A DNA stretch of 12,157 nucleotides from Methanoculleus sp. (GTDB taxonomy: Archaea > Halobacteriota > Methanomicrobia > Methanomicrobiales > Methanoculleaceae): the NCBI GenBank assembly GCA_028698765.1, contig JAQVVW010000016.1:1-12157 (forward strand). Direction: 5' to 3'. A program made the translations under genes and the position numbers. Each line of letters begins with the position of its first letter. Positions within the stretch are counted from its first letter, which is position 1. The notes under the pieces are model-generated. The model saw only the letters and a list, made by a program, of their open reading frames with translations. It had not been told where the DNA came from and searched no databases. Of the stretch, positions 6,331 to 12,157 are shown in pieces.

Positions 6331-7056
6331 ATGCTGCACGAGACATCCTCCGGCGCACCGCTCGTCCTGATGGTCACGATATTCGACCGCGGGCAGGATG
6401 AACGGGTCATGGACCTGTTCACCCGCGAGGGGGTGACGTTCAACCTGCTGACCCTCGGGAGAGGCACGGCAAACTCTCAGATCTTGAGTTACCTGGGGCT
6501 CGGGGAGACGGAGAAGACGCTTCTCTTCAGCACGATGTCGTCGGAAGCGTCAGACGTCCTGCTCACGCGTATCAGTGAGATGGTGGGCCCGGATAAACCC
6601 AATCGCGGCATCGCTTTCACGCTGCCCGTCCACAGCGTCTGCGGGGCTCCGGCAGTGAAAGACCTGCTCGGCATATCGGAAATAGAGAGGGGAGAACAAC
6701 CTATGGAAGAGAGAGGAGAGCACGATCTGATCGTGGTTATTGCAAACCGGGGGTTTGCCGATGTCGTCATGGAGACGGCCAAGAGGGCGGGGGCAACGGG
6801 AGGGACCGTCGTCCACGCACGCGGTACCGGCGCAAAGGAGATGGAGAAGTTCTTTGGCGTGGCCATCCTGCCCGAGAAGGACCTGATCCTGATCGTCACG
6901 AAGAGCGAATCGAGATGCAATATCATGGAGGCGATCGTCGCCGAGGCGGGGCCCCAGACCGATGCCCGGGCTATCGTCTTCTCCCTCCCGGTGAACGGCG
7001 TCGTCGGGTTGTCCACGGTCTCAAGAGGAGAGCCGGAAGGGTCGGAGCTGGCGTGA
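6331..7056 (+). CDS. Tandem PII-like signalling protein (two PII domains)
   Basis: 241 aa from ATG 6331, chosen because GAGGA (6320-6324) is 6 bases upstream; the ATG at 6325 would abut it. Two PII-like (GlnB/GlnK fold) domains are seen: about residues 11-113 (LVLMVTIFDRG, GVTFNLLTLGRGTANSQ, GIAFTLPVHSVCG) and about 131-220 (DLIVVIANRGFADVV, GATGGTVVHARGTGAKEM, AIVFSLPVNGVVGL). An acidic linker with ERGEQPMEERGEH joins them. PII proteins normally trimerise and regulate partners, often an adjacent transporter, in response to nucleotides. A tandem form could still build a pseudo-trimeric fold. The Tyr of classical uridylylation is not evident. Its ligand is unknown; immediate coupling to the DUF1538 gene suggests it controls that protein. 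Confidence 0.82.
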   Translation: MLHETSSGAPLVLMVTIFDRGQDERVMDLFTREGVTFNLLTLGRGTANSQILSYLGLGETEKTLLFSTMSSEASDVLLTRISEMVGPDKPNRGIAFTLPVHSVCGAPAVKDLLGISEIERGEQPMEERGEHDLIVVIANRGFADVVMETAKRAGATGGTVVHARGTGAKEMEKFFGVAILPEKDLILIVTKSESRCNIMEAIVAEAGPQTDARAIVFSLPVNGVVGLSTVSRGEPEGSELA

Positions 7057-7323
7057 CGGCGGGGCGACAGGAAGCCCTTCGCCGGAGGGAGAACCGGCCT
7101 GAACGCCACGCTCCGCAACTCTACTTGTGAGACTGACGGCCGACCGCCGATCTCCCGTGCAGCGGTCGAGAAGACGTATGCTGCGAGAACACATGCCTCA
7201 TCGCCATAGGTATGTGAAAGCCGTTCGGGGATGTTCCGGGATCGGAAGATGCTGCAGCCCTCTCTCCTGTAGCCGTCCCCTGCATATTCTTTGCGAACCG
7301 TGGGCGGCGGGCGGGCCCGGGGT
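7057..7323. other. Intergenic stretch between converging PII-like and FKBP genes, no gene recognised
   Basis: 267 bases lie between two convergent genes. Short open frames exist on both strands but none has a ribosome site, family resemblance or plausible composition. I see no clear T-run terminator for either neighbour, no tRNA and no repeat. The right end (about 7305-7322) is an extremely GC-rich tract. Confidence 0.5.
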
Positions 7324-7761
7324 CTAGCCGTCCCGCGGGAGGATCGCCGCGACGGTGATCGCGTAGGTGATCGTCTCCCCCGCAAGCGGGTGGTTGGCGT
7401 CGACGGTGATACGTTTCTCGTCCACGTCGAGGACGGTCACCAGGCAGGGCTTCCCCATCACTTCGACTTTGACGAACTCCCCGACAACCGGTTCGTGGTC
7501 GAGGGTCAGTTTCGTTCGTTTTATCGTGACGACGAGTTTCCGGCGAAACTTCCCGTAGGCCTTCTCCGGGGGCAGCACCACGGTCACCGTCTCGCCCGGC
7601 TCTCCTCCCATCAGCGCCTCCTCAAAGAGGGGATTGATCTGGTTCGCACCGAGGGTGACCCTGACGGGTTCGCCCGAACGGGTATCCTCGAAGACCTCGC
7701 CGTCGGGGCGGGTGCTGGTGAAGTGCAGGAGGAGGGTGTCGCCGTCGGTTACGGGTGCCAT
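7324..7761 (-). CDS. FKBP-type peptidyl-prolyl cis-trans isomerase, SlyD-like
   Basis: 145 aa. The N-terminal FKBP half has GDTLLLHFTSTRPDGEVFEDT, NPLFEEALMGGEPGE and VVLPPEKAYG. An inserted chaperone (IF) domain spans about residues 70-120. The fold then closes with VDANHPLAGETITYAITV, close to the SlyD signature VDxNHPLAGxxL. The family speeds proline isomerisation and holds folding proteins in the cytoplasm. There is no His-rich metal-binding tail as in bacterial SlyD, which is typical of short archaeal forms. A TATA-like GAATTAAAC at 7791-7799 predicts a start near 7769, so the leader would be only about 8 bases. Confidence 0.9.
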   Translation of the reverse strand: MAPVTDGDTLLLHFTSTRPDGEVFEDTRSGEPVRVTLGANQINPLFEEALMGGEPGETVTVVLPPEKAYGKFRRKLVVTIKRTKLTLDHEPVVGEFVKVEVMGKPCLVTVLDVDEKRITVDANHPLAGETITYAITVAAILPRDG

Positions 7762-7869
7762 GGGTGCCTGATCGGTTTGTCGGGCAGGAGTTTAATTCAT
7801 TGGGAGTGCAGCGGATCCCGAAGCATGCCCCTGAATGGGCCCTGTTAAAACTCCCCATTGTAGAAGTTC

Positions 7870-8214
7870 TTACTCCCAGTCGGTGAGAATATCTCGTAGT
7901 TGCCGGTGCAGAATAGGTATTTCTACAGTTGCCAGAGTCCAGACATATTTCAGATTCACGCCTGGATAATCATGAATCAGCCTGTCGCGAAGGCCTGAGA
8001 TTTTTCTCCATGGAATGTCCGGATATTCATCCCGGAAGTCATCCGGAACATGTTTTGCAGCTTCCCCGATAATCTCGAAAAATCTGATGATGCCTGCGTT
8101 GTACAGCGAATCTTTGAGAAATTCCTCATAACTCATTCGCTCGGTTGTCTTCATGATATTTTCAGATTGCTCATAAATATCCGCAAGATAATATCACAAC
8201 CGCAACTCTGTCAT
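7870..8214 (-). pseudogene. hepT: HEPN-domain toxin HepT (second copy), broken by an in-frame stop at codon 7
   Basis: The natural start is the ATG at 8214, which overlaps the mntA stop by 4 bases (ATGA). From there the frame reads MTELRL, TGA (8194-8196), then YYLADIYEQSENIM and on to the end at 7870, 115 codons in all, the usual HepT length. The N-terminal helix after the stop (YYLADIYEQ) still matches the family, so the TGA is a recent nonsense change in a Trp- or Arg-like codon, or a sequencing error. The Rx4HxY active-site motif RDRLIHDY is intact. Reinitiation at the ATG at 8154 (codon 21) would give a 94-aa form that lacks helix 1; no ribosome site precedes it. In intact systems HepT is an RNase held inactive by AMPylation of the motif tyrosine. 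Confidence 0.82.
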
Positions 8215-8540
8215 GCCGTACCTCTCTCAGGCGTACAGAAGATGGCCTCCCTCATCACGCATACGCGGAATCTCTCGCTCATCCACTCAACAGAGACCAG
8301 ATCCACTTTTCTCTGGAGCAAATCCTCAAGAAAATCCCCTAAGTCCAGTAGATTCTCGTATGTGTCCATCTCCGGACGGAACGAGTATACAACGTCCACG
8401 TCCGATTCCGGTGTATCCTCCTCACGCGATACGGAGCCGAAGATACCAATCGTTTCGATGCCGTACCTCTCCCGGAGGGTCGGGAGCTCACGCCCAAGAA
8501 GGGCCAGAACCCTTGGCTTGATGGATTGGTATCTCTCCAC
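8211..8540 (-). CDS. mntA: MntA-type minimal nucleotidyltransferase (antitoxin of second HepT/MntA pair)
   Basis: 109 aa from a GTG at 8540, with GGAGG 9 bases upstream as a good ribosome site. The motif FGSVSREEDTPESDVDVV (residues 34-51) is GSX10DXD, and VDLVSVE near residue 80 supplies the third acidic position expected of this fold. It would AMPylate the HepT encoded just downstream. The 4-base ATGA overlap with hepT indicates translational coupling. Here mntA precedes hepT, the reverse of the pair at 1.6-2.4 kb. The gene is visibly AT-richer than most of the window, suggesting separate acquisition. Confidence 0.88.
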   Translation of the reverse strand: MERYQSIKPRVLALLGRELPTLRERYGIETIGIFGSVSREEDTPESDVDVVYSFRPEMDTYENLLDLGDFLEDLLQRKVDLVSVEWMSERFRVCVMREAIFCTPERGTA

Positions 8541-8659
8541 TATCGATCGCCTCCGGGATTCGCCGATGATAACTCTTCGCCATCACGAGATATGAGGTTT
8601 TGCCAGTAGAGTGGGGTTCCTCTCCGCGACTGATGGGATAAAACCGGGATCTAATTTCG

Positions 8660-8664
8660 AAAAA
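8660..8664 (-). terminator. T-run terminator after tRNA-Thr
   Basis: The minus strand reads CCTTTTTCG 13 bases beyond the 3' end of the tRNA, a typical archaeal T5 terminator. Confidence 0.5.
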
Positions 8665-8677
8665 GGAGTATAATTCA

Positions 8678-8750
<73 letters not shown>

Positions 8751-8780
8751 ATGAAGCACCAATTATATTGGAGGTTTACC

Positions 8781-8790
8781 CTATAAAAGG
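8781..8790 (-). promoter_or_regulatory. TATA box of tRNA-Thr
   Basis: CCTTTTATAG on the minus strand is centred about 35 bases before the mature tRNA 5' end. It implies a short 5' leader removed by RNase P. The AATATAATT at 8761-8769 is too near the tRNA to be the TATA. Confidence 0.5.
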
Positions 8791-8829
8791 TTACGGCCGA
8801 GACCGGGGTGAGAACCGGGCGGGATCTCC

Positions 8830-9561
8830 CTACTCCCCCTCGGCCGCGGCGTCGATCGCCGCGAGCGCGGATATGCTGGCGGTCACCCCGTCGAAGGTCT
8901 CCACCTCGATTATGGGAGTGACGCCGCTCCTCCGCACGGCCCTCATCACGGCCGAAAAGTCGATCGTCCCGTCTCCGACCGGCGAATGCGTATCTTCGGT
9001 GCCGTCGTTGTCGTGCAGGTGGAAGTGCGCCGCCGGGTGGGTGAGGAAACAATCCAGGCACCCGTTCTGGTTCGCGTGGCCGACATCGAGCGCGAGCCCG
9101 ATCCCGTCGATGAGCGGCAGGTCGTCGCAGGAGCGCAGGAAGAAGTACTCCCAGTTCCCCATGTTCTCGACGAAGAACGTGACCGAGAGGTCGGCGGCCG
9201 CGAGAGTCAGTTCGGAGAGCGACTGCCGGAACCTCGCCACCGCCGGCTCCCGCTCCGGAACCCACGCGTAGTAGCCCGGGTGGATGACCACGTCCGCCCC
9301 GACCTCCGCGGCGACGGCGAAGGCCTGCGTCAGGACCTCGACGCTCGCCCGCCGGATCGGCTCGAGGAGGCTTGCGATGTTGACCCCGCGGGACGGCGCG
9401 TGGATGAAATAACGGTACGAGTAGCTCTCGAGCGGCTCCGCACCGGTAAGGTAGTGGAGCCCGTCGTCCATCACCTCCACGCAGTCGGTGATGGGAGCGA
9501 GTCTCTCGAGCGCGTGGGAGAGCGGCTCGCGGTGAAGGCAGTAGGTGGAGACGCCAAACAT
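8830..9561 (-). CDS. Sugar phosphate isomerase/epimerase-like TIM-barrel protein (AP endonuclease 2 family)
   Basis: 243 aa, starting MFGVSTYCLH. Motifs of the xylose-isomerase-like / AP-endonuclease-2 barrel appear in order: FIHAPS, DVVIHPGYY, FFVENMGN (Glu ligand), LALDVGHAN (Asp and His ligands), HFHLHDNDG, HSPVGDGTIDF and IIEVE (final Glu ligand). Such proteins use a metal centre for sugar isomerisation/epimerisation or act on abasic DNA; at 243 aa and without Nfo-specific features a sugar or small-molecule role is likelier. ATG 9561 is chosen over an upstream start at 9606 because a clear TATA (CTATTTATCG, 9582-9591) is centred about 25 bases ahead of it, so upstream codons would lie in the promoter. 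It diverges from the helical-repeat gene at 9713. Confidence 0.82.
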   Translation of the reverse strand: MFGVSTYCLHREPLSHALERLAPITDCVEVMDDGLHYLTGAEPLESYSYRYFIHAPSRGVNIASLLEPIRRASVEVLTQAFAVAAEVGADVVIHPGYYAWVPEREPAVARFRQSLSELTLAAADLSVTFFVENMGNWEYFFLRSCDDLPLIDGIGLALDVGHANQNGCLDCFLTHPAAHFHLHDNDGTEDTHSPVGDGTIDFSAVMRAVRRSGVTPIIEVETFDGVTASISALAAIDAAAEGE

Positions 9562-9581
9562 ACAGAATGTTCCGGCCGGGA

Positions 9582-9591
9582 CGATAAATAG
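9582..9591 (-). promoter_or_regulatory. TATA box of the TIM-barrel gene
   Basis: CTATTTATCG on the minus strand, centred about 25 bases before ATG 9561. It predicts a leaderless mRNA and fixes the start codon. Confidence 0.6.
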
Positions 9592-9680
9592 GTTCGGAAC
9601 GGGCACCTCCCGGTGTATCGTCGCGCCGCCCGTGCCCGGCGCGGGACAGCCCTCCGGCGGTAAAAAGGACCAATCCGCAT

Positions 9681-9690
9681 GGTTTATACT
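9681..9690 (+). promoter_or_regulatory. TATA box of the helical-repeat protein gene
   Basis: GGTTTATACT, with the A-rich TAAAAAGG about 15 bases before it, is centred about 26 bases ahead of ATG 9713. It favours that ATG and a leaderless mRNA. Confidence 0.55.
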
Positions 9691-9712
9691 ATCGACACCA
9701 CAAATGAATAGT

Positions 9713-10888
9713 ATGGCTGACGGCTTCGTCCCGGAGGTTGTTGTCTCGAACCGGCTTGAGAAAGCAAAGGCCGAGATCTTCTCCTACATAGAATCCAACG
9801 CCGAAGCCATCAACGGGAACTTCCCCGTCTTCTTCGGGAACGTCGTCATGATCCTCGACCGTGCGGGCGTCCCCATCGCCGACGCGAGCTACGACGAGTT
9901 CATCGATGCAATCGTGTTCCGGGTCTTTGAGGTCAGCAACCGGGCCGGGGACCTGAAGTTCCTCAACCGCGCCTGCGAGATCGCCTGCGGGATGAAGCGC
10001 AAAAAAGAGCGCAAAGCAGGCGTCCACCTCGCCGCCGCCGTCAAACTGATGAAGATAGGGATGCCGCTTGCGGCGACCGTCTTCCTCCAGCCCTACCGCA
10101 AGCACGACGCTGCCGTCGGGTGCTGGTACGCCTACTGCTACTACGTCCTCTACAAAGAAGGGTCGACCGAACCCGGCTACCTGGCCGCGGAACGATGGAA
10201 CTACCTGAAGGCCGCGCGCCAGTACATGGAGGAACTCGGGCAGTTGCGGCCGGGAATGCAGCGGCTGGCCAGGGGCGAACTCGAACAGGACAGATGGCTT
10301 GCCGAGCCGTTCTGGGTGATGCTCTTCCTTGCGACCGAATGGATCCCCGACAACCGCTGGTTCCTGGAGATCGGGATCGCGCGGAGCAAACAGGAGAAGA
10401 ACGACGTGGCTCTGGTCAAGATGCTCCAGATCGGCCTCATCCGGTTCCCCGACGAGATGTTCTTCTACCGCGAAGCCTACCACCTCAAGTTCGAGCAGGG
10501 CGACCTCGCCGACGCGATGGGCCTCATCCGCGACCTGATCCAGAGGTTCCCCGACGACCTTGAGCCGGTCTACTACGGCCTCCGGACCGCCCTCTACCTC
10601 CCCGGGGAGGAGTTCAACACGTTTCGGAAAGTTGCTGAACGGCTGAAGATGCCGGGCCACGTCCTCTGCCTCATCGACTACGCGTATGCCTTCCTCCGGG
10701 GAAGACGGGGGCAGGCGACCCTCTGTCTCGACGAGTTTCACCGGAAATACCCTTCATTGAACTACTACTCCGACATGCTCCGGTTCGTCACCGCCGATCT
10801 CCCCCCGACCGAGATGGGCGTCAATGCGGCGGTTTTCACCTCGATCGACCATTTCTGCAAGAGGATGCTCAAGATCGGCGACGCCTGA
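9713..10888 (+). CDS. Helical-repeat (TPR-like) protein of unknown function
   Basis: 391 aa, no signal peptide and no membrane segment. The protein is rich in amphipathic helix pairs with aromatic residues, for example AATVFLQPYRKHDAAVGCWYAYCYYVLYKEG, split here as residues about 120-150, and then DEMFFYREAYHLKFEQGDLADAM and DLIQRFPDDLEPVYYGLRTALYLPGE. The D-L-I-Q-R-F-P-D-D pattern and the 34-36-residue spacing resemble TPR/solenoid folds, which usually bind other proteins. I do not recognise a named family. The start ATG 9713 fits the TATA; ATG 9704 is also in frame. The radical SAM gene begins 56 bases downstream on the same strand and may be cotranscribed. It might be a methanogen-restricted partner protein. 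Confidence 0.75.
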   Translation: MADGFVPEVVVSNRLEKAKAEIFSYIESNAEAINGNFPVFFGNVVMILDRAGVPIADASYDEFIDAIVFRVFEVSNRAGDLKFLNRACEIACGMKRKKERKAGVHLAAAVKLMKIGMPLAATVFLQPYRKHDAAVGCWYAYCYYVLYKEGSTEPGYLAAERWNYLKAARQYMEELGQLRPGMQRLARGELEQDRWLAEPFWVMLFLATEWIPDNRWFLEIGIARSKQEKNDVALVKMLQIGLIRFPDEMFFYREAYHLKFEQGDLADAMGLIRDLIQRFPDDLEPVYYGLRTALYLPGEEFNTFRKVAERLKMPGHVLCLIDYAYAFLRGRRGQATLCLDEFHRKYPSLNYYSDMLRFVTADLPPTEMGVNAAVFTSIDHFCKRMLKIGDA

Positions 10889-10944
10889 GGGTGCCGCGAT
10901 GAGCAGCCTGATAGTCCTTCGCGCCGGATACTGGTGAGGACCTC

Positions 10945-11871
10945 ATGGCATACCGTCATCTCTTCGGCCCGGTCCCCTCCCGGCGGCTGGGCGCTTCGCT
11001 CGGGGTAGACCTGGTGCCGCAGAAGACCTGCACCTACAACTGCGTCTACTGCGAGTGTGGGCGGACGACCAGCCTCACCTGCGAGCGGCGGGAGTACGTC
11101 CCGACCGAACGGGTCATCGCGGAGCTTGACGATTGTCTCGGGAAGAGGCCGGACCTCGACTACGTTACGTTCGCCGGCTCCGGGGAACCGACGCTTCACG
11201 CCGGGATCGGCGAGATCATCGCCTTCATCAAAGACCGCTACCCCCACTACCGGGTCGCGGTCCTGACGGGGAGCGCGCTCCTCGCGGACCGGGGCGTCCG
11301 GAGCGCCCTCATGCGGACCGACCTCGTGGTGCCGTCGCTCGATGCCGTCTCGGAAGGGGTCTTTTCAGCGATCAACCGCCCCTGCCCGGGGCTCACCGCA
11401 GAGGGGGTGCTCGCGGGGCTGCTCGACTTCGCCCGGGAGTATCCCGGCGAGATCCGGCTCGAGGTCTTCATCGTCCCGGGTATCAACGACACCGAAGAGG
11501 AGATCCGGCTCCTCAAAGACGCCGTCGCGGCGATCAAGCCCCACCGCGTCCAGGTGAACACCCTTGACCGGCCCGGCACCGATATCCGGGTGAGGGCAGC
11601 TTCCCGGGGAGCGCTCGAACGGATCGCAGCGGTGCTCGGCGGTGAGGTGATCGGAGCGACCTGCACCGACCGGGCGTTGCCGCCGGTCTGCGATGATGCC
11701 GTTGAGGTCATCCTCGCGCTCATCCGTCGTCGGCCCTGCACGCCCGGCGACCTCGCCGCACTCCTCGGCATCCGCCCGGCCGAGGTCGCGAAAGATCTCC
11801 GGGTTCTCGAGTCCCGCGGGCTGATCGAGTCCGTGAGCGAGGAGAGAGGCGTATTCTATCGGCCGGTCTGA
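10945..11871 (+). CDS. Radical SAM protein with C-terminal winged-helix domain (COG0731-like)
   Basis: 308 aa. The start HLFGPVPSRRLGASLGVDL followed by CTYNCVYC (C29-x3-C33-x2-C36) binds the 4Fe-4S cluster that cleaves S-adenosylmethionine. GSGEPTLH (78-85) is the GGE-type SAM-contact strand. FIVPGINDTEEEI and VQVNTLDRPGTD belong to the barrel. Extra cysteines follow the cluster motif (CEC, C46). Residues about 238-308 form a winged helix (CTPGDLAALLGIRPAEVAKDL, then VLESRGLIESV), a possible DNA- or protein-binding module. The fold resembles the TYW1-related COG0731 group, but the reaction is unknown. GGTGAG (10933-10938) lies 6 bases before the ATG. hypD follows 63 bases later. Confidence 0.86.
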   Translation: MAYRHLFGPVPSRRLGASLGVDLVPQKTCTYNCVYCECGRTTSLTCERREYVPTERVIAELDDCLGKRPDLDYVTFAGSGEPTLHAGIGEIIAFIKDRYPHYRVAVLTGSALLADRGVRSALMRTDLVVPSLDAVSEGVFSAINRPCPGLTAEGVLAGLLDFAREYPGEIRLEVFIVPGINDTEEEIRLLKDAVAAIKPHRVQVNTLDRPGTDIRVRAASRGALERIAAVLGGEVIGATCTDRALPPVCDDAVEVILALIRRRPCTPGDLAALLGIRPAEVAKDLRVLESRGLIESVSEERGVFYRPV

Positions 11872-11877
11872 GAGAGA

Positions 11878-11906
11878 CCGGTGTCGCCACCGGCATAACT
11901 ATGCCG
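11878..11906. promoter_or_regulatory. Overlapping inverted repeats upstream of hypD (operator- or attenuator-like)
   Basis: A hairpin CCGGTG-TCGC-CACCGG spans 11878-11893. A 16-bp palindrome CGGCATA-AC-TATGCCG spans 11891-11906 and shares bases with the hairpin arm, so the two structures would compete in RNA. The palindrome covers the only TATA-like stretch (CATAACTAT) at a sensible distance from the hypD start, so a bound repressor could block it. The hairpin also lies just past the radical SAM stop codon and could be a weak terminator. Confidence 0.5.
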
Positions 11907-11934
11907 TACCGGAAAAAGATAGGTATGAGGATTC

Positions 11935-12157
11935 ATGGTGGTTGGTAAGGATATACTCAAGACCCTGCACGAGCTCGTCGACCGGGATATCACCCTCATG
12001 CACATCTGCGGCACCCACGAGGCGGCGATCGCCCGCGCCGGGCTCAGGAGCGTCCTTCCCGAGCGGCTCAAGATCGTGATGGGGCCGGGATGCCCGGTCT
12101 GCATCACGCCCCAGGGCGAGATCGACGCTGCGCTCGACCTGGTGGAGCGCGACTGCA
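11935..12157 (+). CDS. hypD: Hydrogenase maturation protein HypD (partial, 3' end outside window)
   Basis: The first 74 codons are present, starting MVVGKDILKTLHELVDRDIT. The diagnostic motifs are MHICGTHEAAIARAG (Cys of the CGTHE site) and MGPGCPVCITPQGEIDAAL (GPGCPVC). HypD, with HypC and a 4Fe-4S cluster, carries the Fe(CN)2CO group that is built for the active site of [NiFe]-hydrogenases. A methanogen needs it for its F420-reducing, membrane-bound and Mvh hydrogenases. GAGG (11927-11930) lies 4 bases before the ATG, a tight but usable spacing. Its closest neighbour is the radical SAM-HTH gene; other hyp genes are not in the window. Confidence 0.95.
   Translation, partial: MVVGKDILKTLHELVDRDITLMHICGTHEAAIARAGLRSVLPERLKIVMGPGCPVCITPQGEIDAALDLVERDC

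Noticed and set aside
7057..7323. Possible small RNA or degraded gene in the gap before the FKBP gene
   Set aside because: No clear promoter, fold, T-run or protein similarity could be seen on either strand.
8226..8233. CTCAGGCG matching part of the tRNA-Thr 3' end, considered as an attachment-site copy
   Set aside because: Only eight bases match and it lies inside the mntA coding sequence, so chance is a good explanation.
9689..10741. 350-aa open frame antisense to the helical-repeat protein
   Set aside because: It is rich in E, V, D, G and H in the way antisense frames of GC-rich genes are, has no family resemblance and no promoter, and lies opposite a gene with a good TATA and normal composition.
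10899..10937. 12-codon open frame (MSSLIVLRAGYW) between the helical-repeat and radical SAM genes
   Set aside because: It is too short to judge and has no ribosome site; it may simply be chance in a 56-base gap.

Overview
The window looks like a euryarchaeal methanogen, most likely of the Methanomicrobiales (Methanoculleus-like). The evidence is: archaeal TATA-type promoters 25-30 bases ahead of many genes, several of them apparently leaderless; other genes with GGAGG or GGTGA ribosome sites; a tRNA-Thr gene without encoded CCA; a hydrogenase maturation gene (hypD); and a gene set (DUF1538 membrane protein with a PII-like protein, small zinc ribbon, EncFtn-like ferritin, radical SAM-HTH) familiar from methanogens. 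The lineage is an inference; no marker gene proves it. Most of the window is GC-rich. The 7.85-8.68 kb stretch is visibly AT-richer.

Layout. 1-409 (-): 5' part of an AMP-forming acyl/acetyl-CoA synthetase carrying an in-frame ribbon-helix-helix DNA-binding domain at its N-terminus. 572-1420 (+): a short-chain dehydrogenase gene with an internal 132-bp inversion, followed by a 58-aa zinc-ribbon gene. 1646-2429 (-): a HepT/MntA (HEPN/nucleotidyltransferase) toxin-antitoxin pair whose hepT is frameshifted. 2534-2848 (-): EncFtn-like ferritin protein. 2935-4620 (-): exported 5'-nucleotidase-type metallophosphoesterase. 4792-7056 (+): DUF1538 transporter-like membrane protein plus a tandem PII-like protein, a two-gene operon. 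7057-7323: no gene seen. 7324-7761 (-): SlyD-like FKBP prolyl isomerase. 7870-8540 (-): a second mntA-hepT pair, its hepT broken by a stop at codon 7. 8678-8750 (-): tRNA-Thr(GGT). 8830-9561 (-): AP-endonuclease-2/sugar-isomerase-type TIM barrel. 9713-10888 (+): helical-repeat protein of unknown function. 10945-11871 (+): radical SAM protein with a C-terminal winged helix. 11935-end (+): hypD, cut off by the window end, behind a 16-bp palindrome.

The three most notable points are these. (1) The dehydrogenase is interrupted by a clean 132-bp inversion bounded by 6-bp inverted repeats (TCTCGG/CCGAGA). Flipping it back restores the missing NNAG motif and stays in frame at both joints. (2) Both HepT toxins are damaged by independent lesions while both MntA antitoxins look intact. 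(3) An RHH repressor-like domain is joined in frame to an acyl-CoA synthetase.
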